This document shows, piece by piece, positions 1-4,832 of a DNA stretch of 5,531 bases (position 1 is its first letter; the number at the start of each line of letters is the position of its first letter). The position numbers and the translations under genes are program-made. This stretch comes from VFKU01 sp038916785. GTDB taxonomy: Bacteria; Hydrogenedentota; Hydrogenedentia; Hydrogenedentales; GCA-2746185. A model generated the notes under the pieces. That model was given only the letters and a program-made list of their open reading frames with translations, was not told where the DNA came from and searched no databases. Location: contig JBCLBO010000129.1 in NCBI GenBank assembly GCA_038916785.1, forward strand, positions 1 through 5,531. The letters run 5' to 3'.

Positions 1-33
1 ACCGCCGGATACGTGACCCGTATGTCCGGTGGT
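1..33 (+). ncRNA. Group II intron domain V, copy 1
   Basis: The catalytic hairpin has strands ACCGCCGG and CCGGTGGT in the lower helix, ATACG/CGTAT in the upper helix and a GT bulge on the 3' strand. The CGC triad is typical of class IIC, whereas most other classes use AGC. All pairs are intact. Confidence 0.82.
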
Positions 34-72
34 GTGGGAGGAAGGAGCCGTGAGGCTTCTTCCTATCCCGAT
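1..72 (+). mobile_element. Group IIC intron copy 1, 3' end (domains V and VI), cut by window edge
   Basis: These 72 bases match the last 72 bases of the other three intron copies with few differences. Domain V is 1-33: an 8-bp lower stem with a CGC triad and G-U wobble, a GT bulge, a 5-bp upper stem and a TGACC loop. Domain VI follows, with a GTGA (GNRA) loop and a bulged branch-point A at 65, eight bases from the 3' end. Two bases in its 5' strand differ from the other copies (A instead of G), turning G-U pairs into A-U pairs, so the helix is kept. The 3' flank reads TCGATCG rather than the TAG of an attC, so this copy may sit at another kind of site. How much intron lies to the left cannot be seen. 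Confidence 0.85.
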
Positions 73-89
73 TCGATCGCCAGGGGTGC

Positions 90-890
90 GTGTTGATAAA
101 GCTTGCGCTCGCGCTCGCGCTTGCGGGCCTGATCGTCTTTGCGGGACCCGCGATGTTCCAGGACCGCCTGCTGTACTTTCCCGCCAAGGCTTCGATCGAT
201 GCGTTGGAATCCGCCAGCCTGCGGGCCTGGCCGACGAAACAGGAGTTCCGCGGCCTGGTTGCGCAGCCCCCCGGCACCGCGCGCGCCACCGCGATCGTCT
301 TCCACGGCAATGCCGGTCATGCCGGGCACCGCGCGTATTACGCGACCGCGCTGACAGCCCTCGGGCTGCGCGTCATCCTCGCCGAATACCCGGGGTACGG
401 CCCGCGCGACGGCGCCGTCGGCGAACGCAATCTGGTCGACGATGCGCAGCAGACGATCGCGCTGGCGCATCGGCTGCATGGAGCGCCGCTGCTGCTCGTC
501 GGCCAATCGCTCGGCGCCGGGGTCGCAGCCGCGGCCGCGGCGCGCCAGCCGGACCTGGTCGCCGGACTGCTGCTGATCACTCCGTGGGACAGCCTCGAAA
601 ACGTCGCGGCCTACCACTACCCGTGGCTGCCGGTGAAGTGGCTGCTTCGCGATCGCTACGACAGCGCCGCCCACCTCGCATCGTTCGCCCGCCCGGTGCT
701 GGTCGCGGTTGCCGAGAACGACCGCATCGTTCCAGCCCGCTTCGGGGTCGCGCTGCATGGGACGCTGCCCGGTCCAAAGCGGCTCACGGTGATTGCGTCG
801 GCAGACCACAACGACTGGACCCTGCGGGTCGACGTCGGCTGGTGGCGCGAAGCGACCGACTTCGTTCTCGGCGAAGCGCGCGCACGCTGA
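90..890 (+). CDS. Membrane-anchored alpha/beta hydrolase, Bem46-like
   Basis: This 266-residue protein has the complete signature of a serine alpha/beta hydrolase. An oxyanion-type HGNAG motif lies at residues 72-76, the nucleophile is Ser140 in GQSLG, the acid is probably Asp211 (ENDRIVP) and the base His240 (ADHND). A hydrophobic segment (about residues 2-20) followed by MFQDRLLYFP is the usual N-terminus of Bem46/YqiA-like hydrolases and suggests an inner-membrane anchor with the catalytic domain outside the anchor. The natural substrate is unknown for most of this family. The GTG start at 90 includes the whole hydrophobic segment; the upstream AGGGG lies only about 3 bases away, so translation from there may be weak. 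Its GC content and codon use are clearly higher than those of the cassette genes downstream, and no attC follows, so it looks like a resident gene, not a cassette. Confidence 0.88.
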   Translation: MLIKLALALALAGLIVFAGPAMFQDRLLYFPAKASIDALESASLRAWPTKQEFRGLVAQPPGTARATAIVFHGNAGHAGHRAYYATALTALGLRVILAEYPGYGPRDGAVGERNLVDDAQQTIALAHRLHGAPLLLVGQSLGAGVAAAAAARQPDLVAGLLLITPWDSLENVAAYHYPWLPVKWLLRDRYDSAAHLASFARPVLVAVAENDRIVPARFGVALHGTLPGPKRLTVIASADHNDWTLRVDVGWWREATDFVLGEARAR

Positions 891-900
891 GCCGCGCCCC

Positions 901-920
901 CGCTGCGGGTCGCTGCGGGT
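901..920 (+). repeat. Tandem decamer repeat at the gene-intron junction
   Basis: The ten bases CGCTGCGGGT occur twice in direct succession, just after the hydrolase stop and just before the left end of intron copy 2. It may be the scar of the event that created the truncated copy, or chance in GC-rich DNA. No R'' box (RYYYAAC) or attC-like hairpin is present between 891 and 927, and no terminator with a T tract is visible. Confidence 0.6.
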
Positions 921-929
921 ACGACGCAA

Positions 930-1163
930 ATCGACAAATGGGTGCGACGGCGGTTACGATGCTACGCATGGAAACAGTGGGGCAGCGCGGGTTACCGCGA
1001 ACTCAGGAAACGCGGGGTCAGCGTGCGCGAAGCTTGGAACACAAGCAAGAGTGCGCATGGCCCATGGCGGTTGAGTCAAACGCCAGCGCTGAATCTGGCA
1101 CTACCTGCAAAGTTGTTTCGTCAAATGGGGCTGCCCGAACTGGCGCCGGCCAGGGCAGCATGA
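930..1163 (+). pseudogene. C-terminal fragment of group II intron reverse transcriptase/maturase (copy 2)
   Basis: The frame reads IDKWVRRRLRCYAWKQWG and runs to the TGA at 1161-1163. This is the end of the maturase X domain and the C-terminal region (group II intron maturase-specific domain). The reverse transcriptase palm and fingers are entirely missing, and there is no start codon with a ribosome binding site. It is a relic and not a functional gene. Confidence 0.85.
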
Positions 1164-1183
1164 GATCAACGAAGTTTCAAGGA

Positions 1184-1216
1184 ACCGCCCGATACGTGAC
1201 CCGTATGTCCGGTGGT
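1184..1216 (+). ncRNA. Group II intron domain V, copy 2, with a broken pair
   Basis: Same hairpin as in the other copies, except that C at 1190 replaces a G in the lower stem and faces a C. The mismatch lies just after the CGC triad (1186-1188) and would weaken the catalytic helix, as expected for a decaying copy. Confidence 0.78.
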
Positions 1217-1270
1217 GTGGGAGGGAGGGGCCGTGAGGCTTCTTCCTATCCCGATTAGGCCTCATCAGAC

Positions 1271-1846
1271 ATGGCCACCAATTTCTTCTACGTTTATGCA
1301 CTAAAAGATCCGCGCACTTCTCCGGCGATGCCGTTTTATGTTGGCAAAGGAACCGGGAGCCGTGCGTTTGATCACTTGGTCACACCTGACGCCACGAAGA
1401 AGTACGCGAGGATCAAACAGATCATTGCTGCGGGTGCGACGCCGATGGTCGATATTCTCGTTGAAGACCTAACTGAGGCTCAGGCACTTCGGCTTGAGGC
1501 GGAACTTATTGCAGCTTTCGGAACTGTTGAGTCCGGTGGCGTGCTTACCAATGCAGTCGTCCCATCTGGTCTCGGTGGCAAGAGTCGAAAGGGTGTTGTG
1601 GTTCCGCAAGGTAGTGTTGAGCGCGCCCAACTTGGATTGCAACTCTTGAAAACAGCAATCCTTGAGCTTGCGAAGGCGAACCCCACGGGCATAACAAACT
1701 CAGACGCAGCCAGCTTACTTGGGCTTCGTAGTGACTACCGTGGCAAACAAAAAGACTATCTCTCGTACAGCGTGCTTGGATTACTTATGCGTGAGGGAAA
1801 GGTAGTGCGAGAAACAGAAACCCACAAACACAAGGCCAATGTCTAA
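1271..1846 (+). CDS. GIY-YIG nuclease-domain protein with probable winged-helix C-terminus (cassette A)
   Basis: The 191-residue protein begins with a GIY-YIG domain (about residues 5-97). The two core strands are YVY (7-9) and FYVGKG (22-27), followed by an RAFDHL segment, a conserved-type Glu in LEAELI (75-80) and an LTN motif (92-94). It resembles the LEM-3-like GIY-YIG group, whose members are poorly characterised; single-strand nicking or nuclease action is known for the fold but not shown here. Residues about 120-185 (ILELAKANPTGITNSDAASL, then SYSVLGLLMREGKVVRE) look like a winged helix-turn-helix, suggesting DNA binding. The ATG lies 15 bases after the intron 2 end, without a clear ribosome binding site, which is common in cassettes. 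The stop TAA is inside the R'' box of the following attC. GC content is lower than that of the hydrolase, which fits acquisition by transfer. Confidence 0.85.
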   Translation: MATNFFYVYALKDPRTSPAMPFYVGKGTGSRAFDHLVTPDATKKYARIKQIIAAGATPMVDILVEDLTEAQALRLEAELIAAFGTVESGGVLTNAVVPSGLGGKSRKGVVVPQGSVERAQLGLQLLKTAILELAKANPTGITNSDAASLLGLRSDYRGKQKDYLSYSVLGLLMREGKVVRETETHKHKANV

Positions 1847-1922
1847 CCCGGCGCTCAACCCCGCCCCCTTCGGTCGCTGGACGCTGCGCGATAAAGCCGC
1901 GCAGGCCGGTGAATTCAAACGT
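1841..1922 (+). other. attC recombination site of cassette A, left part (split by intron copy 3)
   Basis: The site starts with R'' GTCTAAC (1841-1847) and ends at AAACGT. Joined to TAGGC at 2377-2381 it restores R' GTTAGGC. Between them, TCAACC pairs with GGTGA leaving one extrahelical base, as in L''/L' arms, and CTGCGCG pairs with CGCGCAG as the apical stem. The intron lies between GT and T of the R' box, close to the integrase crossover (G/TT). The resulting site is 87 bp when the intron is removed. Confidence 0.82.
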
Positions 1923-2050
1923 GTGTGCCGTGCATGGCACGAATCCAGTCGGGTGAAAGTCCTGACACCAGGTATTCGCAGAGCCGAAGGTTAGCCAAAG
2001 GGCAAGTGCGTCGCCGCGAGGCGGGGTGCGGTAGGCAAGCCCAAGGCGAA

Positions 2051-2284
2051 ATCGACAAATGGGTGCGACGGCGGTTACGATGCTATGCATGGAAACAGTG
2101 GGGCAGCGCGGGTTACCGCGAACTCAGGAAACGCGGGGTCAGCGTGCGCGAGGCTTGGAACACAAGCAAGAGTGCGCATGGCCCATGGCGGTTGAGTCAA
2201 ACGCCAGCGCTGAATCTGGCACTACCTGCAAAGTTGTTTCGTCAAATGGGGCTGCCCGAACTGGCACCGGCCAGGGCAGCATGA
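2051..2284 (+). pseudogene. C-terminal fragment of group II intron reverse transcriptase/maturase (copy 3)
   Basis: It carries the same 77-codon maturase tail as copy 2 (IDKWVRRRLRCYAWKQWG onward, ending PARAA). The frame stays open upstream through the domain I segment to a GTG at 1925, giving a 119-codon reading frame. That extension translates structural RNA sequence and has no ribosome binding site, so I treat it as an accident of the deletion. Confidence 0.85.
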
Positions 2285-2304
2285 GATCAACGAAGTTTCA
2301 AGGA

Positions 2305-2337
2305 ACCGCCGGATACGTGACCCGTATGTCCGGTGGT
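2305..2337 (+). ncRNA. Group II intron domain V, copy 3
   Basis: All pairs of the 33-base hairpin are intact: 8-bp lower helix with CGC triad and G-U wobble, GT bulge, 5-bp upper helix. It closely follows the domain V of the Oceanobacillus IIC ribozyme, including the following GGTGGTGTG. Confidence 0.85.
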
Positions 2338-2414
2338 GTGGGAGGGAGGGGCCGCGAGGCTTCTTCCTATCCCGATTAGGCGGGCAATTCTTGACTCACA
2401 AGTTCAACAAACCT

Positions 2415-2421
2415 AGGAGGT
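2415..2421 (+). promoter_or_regulatory. Strong ribosome binding site of the tyrosinase gene
   Basis: AGGAGGT ends 7 bases before the ATG at 2429. It fixes the start codon and is much stronger than anything in front of the other cassette genes here, so this gene is equipped for efficient translation. Confidence 0.85.
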
Positions 2422-2428
2422 AAGTGCT

Positions 2429-3706
2429 ATGGCTATTGGAAACGTAATCCGCAGAAACATCGCGAAGGTGTCCCCAGTCGAACGTAACAAGTTGCGCGAC
2501 GCCATTCTTCTACTGAACGAGTTGGAGTTCTACCCCGACAGCGTCTCGTTCTGGGACAAGCAGGACGCCATCCACGAAGCCACTCACATCCATGGCGGCC
2601 CATCGTTCTTGCCCTGGCACCGCGAAATGATCAACCGATTCGAGGAGCTTCTCCGGCAGGTCGACCCGTCGCTGGCGCTGCACTACTGGGATTGGACGAC
2701 CGACCCGCGCGCTAGCTCGAACGGCAGTAGTGGCACCACGAACCTGTTTTCGACCGGCGCGACCGGGTTCATGGGGAGTGCGAGCGGCAGCGCCGGGCCA
2801 CCGCTCGCCGCTTTTCCCATCACGCGCGACGTACAGCCCGGAGCACCGGGCGTTGCCGCCGACAGCACCATCGTAAACACGGGAGGCGCGCTTCCGAACA
2901 CGGGTCAGTACCCCGCGTTTGATGACGCGTTGCAGGGTGCCCATAACGGCATTCATGGCTACATCGGCGGAACCATCGGGCAAGGGCACACCGCGTTCGA
3001 AGATCCGTTCGTCTTCCTGCTCCACTCGAACGTCGACCGGCTGTTCGCCAAGTGGCAGATGGTGCCCGGCAAGTCGTTCCGGCTCCTCCCGGACCAGGTG
3101 TACGGTTCGGACGGCAGCACGACCGGCGTGCAGGGCATTATGACAATGATGGAGCCGTGGGCGGGCGGTTCGGGACTTCGCCCGTGGGCGACGCCCGACA
3201 ACCAGCAATTGTCGAAGAACTCGAAGCACGCCACCGTGGTTGTCCCGCCGCTGTACGATACTAACATCAACGAGCAGAACAACTGGCGTTGGTGTAACAA
3301 ATGCCAGGGCCTGTTCTTCGGTGGGAACCTCGCCGGCAGCAAGTGCCCGGTCGGAGGCGCGCACATTGCGACCGGGAGCGGCAACTACCACCTGATTCAG
3401 AACACGGTGGGCGCGCCCGGCCAGGCGAACTGGCGCTGGTGCAGTAAATGCCAAGGGCTACACTTCGGCGGGAACCCGCCCGGTAGCTGCCCAGGAGGGG
3501 GCACGCACATCAAGACCGGCAGCGGCAACTACTCCCTGGTGCAGAACCTGTCTGGCGTTCCCGGTCAATCCAACTGGCGTTGGTGTAACAAATGCCAGGG
3601 CCTGTTCTTCGGTGGAAACCCCGGCAGCAAGTGCCCGGCCTCGCCCTTGCCCGGAGGCGCGCACAGCAAGACAGGCAGCGGGAACTACCGCTTGGTGAAC
3701 AGGTAA
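2429..3706 (+). CDS. Tyrosinase-type dicopper oxidase with three C-terminal Cys/His repeats (cassette B)
   Basis: The 425-residue protein has both copper sites of the tyrosinase family, which hydroxylates monophenols and oxidises diphenols to quinones (melanin-type chemistry). CuA: His55 and His64 in HGGPSFLPWHR, with His49 or His53 as the first ligand. CuB: His172 and His176 in HNGIH, and His199 in DPFVFLLHSNVDR. WDW (87-89) is also typical. From residue 286 three repeats start at W286, W335 and W383 (period 48-49), each WRWC-x2-CQGL, then a CP and a His; CxxC-C-H suggests zinc binding, but that is inference. No signal peptide or twin-arginine motif is seen, so it may be cytoplasmic or need a partner for export; no caddie protein is adjacent. 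The C-terminal repeats might block or anchor the enzyme, or bind a surface. Family confidence is high; exact substrate is unknown. Confidence 0.92.
   Translation: MAIGNVIRRNIAKVSPVERNKLRDAILLLNELEFYPDSVSFWDKQDAIHEATHIHGGPSFLPWHREMINRFEELLRQVDPSLALHYWDWTTDPRASSNGSSGTTNLFSTGATGFMGSASGSAGPPLAAFPITRDVQPGAPGVAADSTIVNTGGALPNTGQYPAFDDALQGAHNGIHGYIGGTIGQGHTAFEDPFVFLLHSNVDRLFAKWQMVPGKSFRLLPDQVYGSDGSTTGVQGIMTMMEPWAGGSGLRPWATPDNQQLSKNSKHATVVVPPLYDTNINEQNNWRWCNKCQGLFFGGNLAGSKCPVGGAHIATGSGNYHLIQNTVGAPGQANWRWCSKCQGLHFGGNPPGSCPGGGTHIKTGSGNYSLVQNLSGVPGQSNWRWCNKCQGLFFGGNPGSKCPASPLPGGAHSKTGSGNYRLVNR
3280..3324 (+). repeat. 45-bp perfect repeat inside the tyrosinase gene (unit 1)
   Basis: These 45 bases, encoding NWRWCNKCQGLFFGG, recur without a mismatch at 3571-3615, the start of the third protein repeat. 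The middle repeat (from 3431) is clearly diverged. Identity at the DNA level, including synonymous positions, points to recent duplication or gene conversion between units 1 and 3. Confidence 0.88.
3571..3615 (+). repeat. 45-bp perfect repeat inside the tyrosinase gene (unit 3)
   Basis: Identical partner of 3280-3324. Identity resumes in shorter blocks downstream (for example CCGGCAGCAAGTGCCCGG), so the copied stretch was probably longer than 45 bases. Confidence 0.88.
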
Positions 3707-3831
3707 TTTCCTCTGTGCGCTTGATGCCGGTAAAGTCGAAGCGGAAACGCAGGAGCGCACGTTGACAGGTTTCCGTGTTCTGCCGCTTGACCACGGGGTT
3801 GCGCTATTGGCTATGCGGCGATGGGCCAGTA
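3707..3831 (+). other. Non-coding tail of cassette B
   Basis: This 125-base stretch between the tyrosinase stop and its attC holds no credible gene. Two 7-bp inverted repeats are interleaved: GTGCGCT (3715-3721) with AGCGCAC (3754-3760), and CGGAAAC (3742-3748) with GTTTCCG (3769-3775). No T tract follows, so a simple terminator is not supported. The other cassette genes run directly into their attC, making this long tail unusual. Confidence 0.5.
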
Positions 3832-3887
3832 GCCCAACCACGCGTTGCAGCCGACGCCCGCAAGCGGTCGCGGCTGAACACGAACGT
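3832..3887 (+). other. attC recombination site of cassette B, left part (split by intron copy 4)
   Basis: R'' is GCCCAAC (3832-3838). GTTGCAGCCG pairs with CGGCTGAAC leaving one extrahelical G, the classic L''/L' arrangement. The site ends in GAACGT; joined to TAGAA at 4342-4346 it gives R' GTTAGAA, one base off the GTTRRRY consensus. At about 60 bp it is a short attC, unlike the attC of cassette A in length and sequence, yet the intron sits at the same position. Confidence 0.85.
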
Positions 3888-4015
3888 GTGTGCCGTGCAT
3901 GGCACGAGTCCAGCCGGGTGAAAGTCCTGACACCAGGTATTCGCAGAGCCGAAGGTTAGCCAAAGGGCAAGTGCGTCGCCGCGAGGCGGGGTGCGGTAGG
4001 CAAGCCCAAGGCGGA

Positions 4016-4249
4016 ATCGACAAATGGGTGCGACGGCGGTTACGATGCTACGCATGGAGACAATGGGGCAGCGCGGGTTACCGCGAACTCAGGAAACGCG
4101 GGGTCAGCGTACGCGAGGCTTGGAACACAAGCAAGAGCGCGCATGGCCCATGGCGGTTGAGTCAAACGCCAGCGCTGAACCTGGCACTACCTGCAAAGTT
4201 GTTTCGTCAAATGGGGCTGCCCGAATTGGCACCGGCCAGGGCAGCATGA
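4016..4249 (+). pseudogene. C-terminal fragment of group II intron reverse transcriptase/maturase (copy 4)
   Basis: The same maturase tail as in copies 2 and 3, with one visible substitution in the KQWG motif region (RQWG). Several of the base differences are synonymous, so part of the divergence may go back to a coding ancestor. It lacks all reverse transcriptase motifs and has no ribosome binding site. Confidence 0.83.
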
Positions 4250-4269
4250 GATCAACGATGTTTCAAGGA

Positions 4270-4302
4270 ACCGCCGGATACGTGACCCGTATGTCCGGTG
4301 GT
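4270..4302 (+). ncRNA. Group II intron domain V, copy 4
   Basis: Identical to the domain V of copies 1 and 3, with all pairs, the CGC triad and the GT bulge intact, although the adjoining domain VI has a mismatch. Confidence 0.83.
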
Positions 4303-4361
4303 GTGAGAGGGAGGGGCCGTGAGGCTTCTTCCTATCCCGATTAGAACTCACAGGGAACATC

Positions 4362-4832
4362 GTGTCGGCTCCTCATCAACGAGACTATTTCGCCGAGCTC
4401 TACGTAGCCGGCCTTATGGGAGATGCCGGCTGGAGCGTATATTTCCCGAAGCGAGACGTCGGTTTCGATTTCATCGTTTCACGTGCATCAGACGGAAACG
4501 TGCTTATCCGACCTGTGCAGGTAAAGGGACTCTATCCGACGGAAGTCAAAAAAGACAAAGCTGGTTACGGCTACATCGGAAAGCTTAGCCAGCTCCACGA
4601 CGATATGGTCCTTGTCTTGCCTTACTTCTCCACAGATCGCGTAGGCCCAGCCCCAATCTGCATTGCTTACATGCCAAGAAACGAGGTGCGGCTACAGGCT
4701 AGCCGGGGCTTTAAGTGCACACCTGCCAAATTCTCATCGGGCTGCGCTGAGCCGCGCTCGACGTTTAAGCACTTCTTTGGGCATGAGGGCTTGCAGGCAC
4801 TTTCATCGCCCACATGGGGTCGTGATGTCTAA
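4362..4832 (+). CDS. PD-(D/E)XK-like (DUF4365-type) hypothetical protein (cassette C)
   Basis: The 156-residue protein shows a restriction-endonuclease-like core: an N-terminal helix (QRDYFAELYVAGLMGDAG), a strand with Asp32 and Asp36 in KRDVGFDF, and QVKG (Gln53, Lys55), which fits the D...QxK variant of the PD-(D/E)XK signature seen in DUF4365-like proteins. A role in cutting or binding nucleic acid is inferred from the fold only. The GTG start at 4362 is chosen because AGGGA lies at a good distance (4352-4356) and the protein then starts 20 bases after the intron. The reading frame ends at a TAA inside the R'' box of its attC, as in cassette A. Codon use is less GC-rich than in the hydrolase. 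A frame at 4319-4588 overlaps but is a shadow. Confidence 0.72.
   Translation: MSAPHQRDYFAELYVAGLMGDAGWSVYFPKRDVGFDFIVSRASDGNVLIRPVQVKGLYPTEVKKDKAGYGYIGKLSQLHDDMVLVLPYFSTDRVGPAPICIAYMPRNEVRLQASRGFKCTPAKFSSGCAEPRSTFKHFFGHEGLQALSSPTWGRDV

Larger units (their letters stand above)
928..1255 (+). mobile_element. Group IIC intron copy 2, 5'-truncated
   Basis: This copy has 328 bases that align without gaps to the right-hand part of copies 3 and 4, with about 5 differences from copy 3. It holds the last 77 codons of the intron reverse transcriptase/maturase (C-terminal RRRLRCYAWKQWG region), then domain V (1184-1216) and domain VI, with the branch-point A at 1248. The 5' part of the intron is absent. 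Its left end falls at the same point as the internal deletion junction of copies 3 and 4. The 3' flank begins TAGGC, the right half of an attC R' box (GTTAGGC), so it originally sat in an attC whose left half has been lost. A C at 1190 breaks a pair in domain V. It is very unlikely to splice. Confidence 0.87.
1923..2376 (+). mobile_element. Group IIC intron copy 3, internally deleted (454 bp), inserted in attC
   Basis: The 5' end GTGTGCCGTGCATGGCAC and the GTCGGGTGAAAGTCCTGAC hairpin are the start of domain I and resemble the Oceanobacillus iheyensis IIC intron. About 126 bases of domain I, ending near GGCGAAA, are joined directly to the last 77 codons of the maturase gene, then domain V (2305-2337) and domain VI with branch-point A 2369. 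IIC introns are normally about 1.8-2 kb, so roughly 1.4 kb is missing, including the rest of domain I with the expected exon-binding sequences, domains II-IV and the reverse transcriptase. Boundaries were set so that the flanks GT and TAGGC restore the attC. The domain VI loop is GCGA here and GTGA in the other copies, both GNRA. Self-splicing seems impossible as it stands. Confidence 0.9.
3888..4341 (+). mobile_element. Group IIC intron copy 4, internally deleted (454 bp), inserted in attC
   Basis: Same length and same deletion junction as copy 3, with about 11 differences over the right-hand 328 bases. It has a GTGTGCC 5' end, the partial domain I, the 77-codon maturase tail, domain V (4270-4302) and domain VI with branch-point A 4334. 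A at 4306 in place of G puts an A-C mismatch in the basal helix of domain VI. The flanks differ completely from those of copy 3 apart from the GT and TAG at the insertion point, so this is not a simple duplication of a larger segment. Confidence 0.9.

Noticed and set aside
891..927. A terminator or attC after the hydrolase gene
   Set aside because: Only short GC-rich complementarities without a T tract, and no RYYYAAC box or paired arms, so neither can be supported.
63..929. Minus-strand reading frame of 288 codons opposite the hydrolase
   Set aside because: Antisense shadow caused by high third-position GC, with low-complexity composition and no recognisable domain.
29..1258. Long plus-strand reading frame of 409 codons across the hydrolase gene and intron copy 2
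   Set aside because: It is an off-frame shadow of the GC-rich hydrolase, very rich in Arg and Ala, and continues into structural RNA. The hydrolase frame shows a full catalytic triad.
1925..2284. 119-codon open frame joining domain I to the maturase tail, also at 3890-4249
   Set aside because: The N-terminal part translates conserved RNA structure, there is no ribosome binding site, and openness in both copies follows from their common origin.
2059..2379. 106-codon frame repeated in intron copies 3 and 4 (2059-2379 and 4024-4344)
   Set aside because: It overlaps the maturase tail in another frame and runs through domains V and VI; it is repeated only because the intron is repeated. Its TAG stop is made at the intron-exon boundary.
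2391..2419. TTGACT at 2391-2396 as a -35 box for a cassette promoter before the tyrosinase gene
   Set aside because: No acceptable -10 box at 16-18 bases; the sequence there is TAGGAG, part of the ribosome binding site.
2510..3454. Minus-strand reading frame of 314 codons opposite the tyrosinase
   Set aside because: Antisense shadow; the plus strand carries both complete copper sites, a strong ribosome binding site and in-frame repeats.
928..4341. The long direct repeats as an insertion sequence or a CRISPR-like array
   Set aside because: No transposase, terminal inverted repeats or target duplications are seen, and units of 328-454 bp are far too long for CRISPR. Domain V/VI structure and maturase sequence identify a group II intron.
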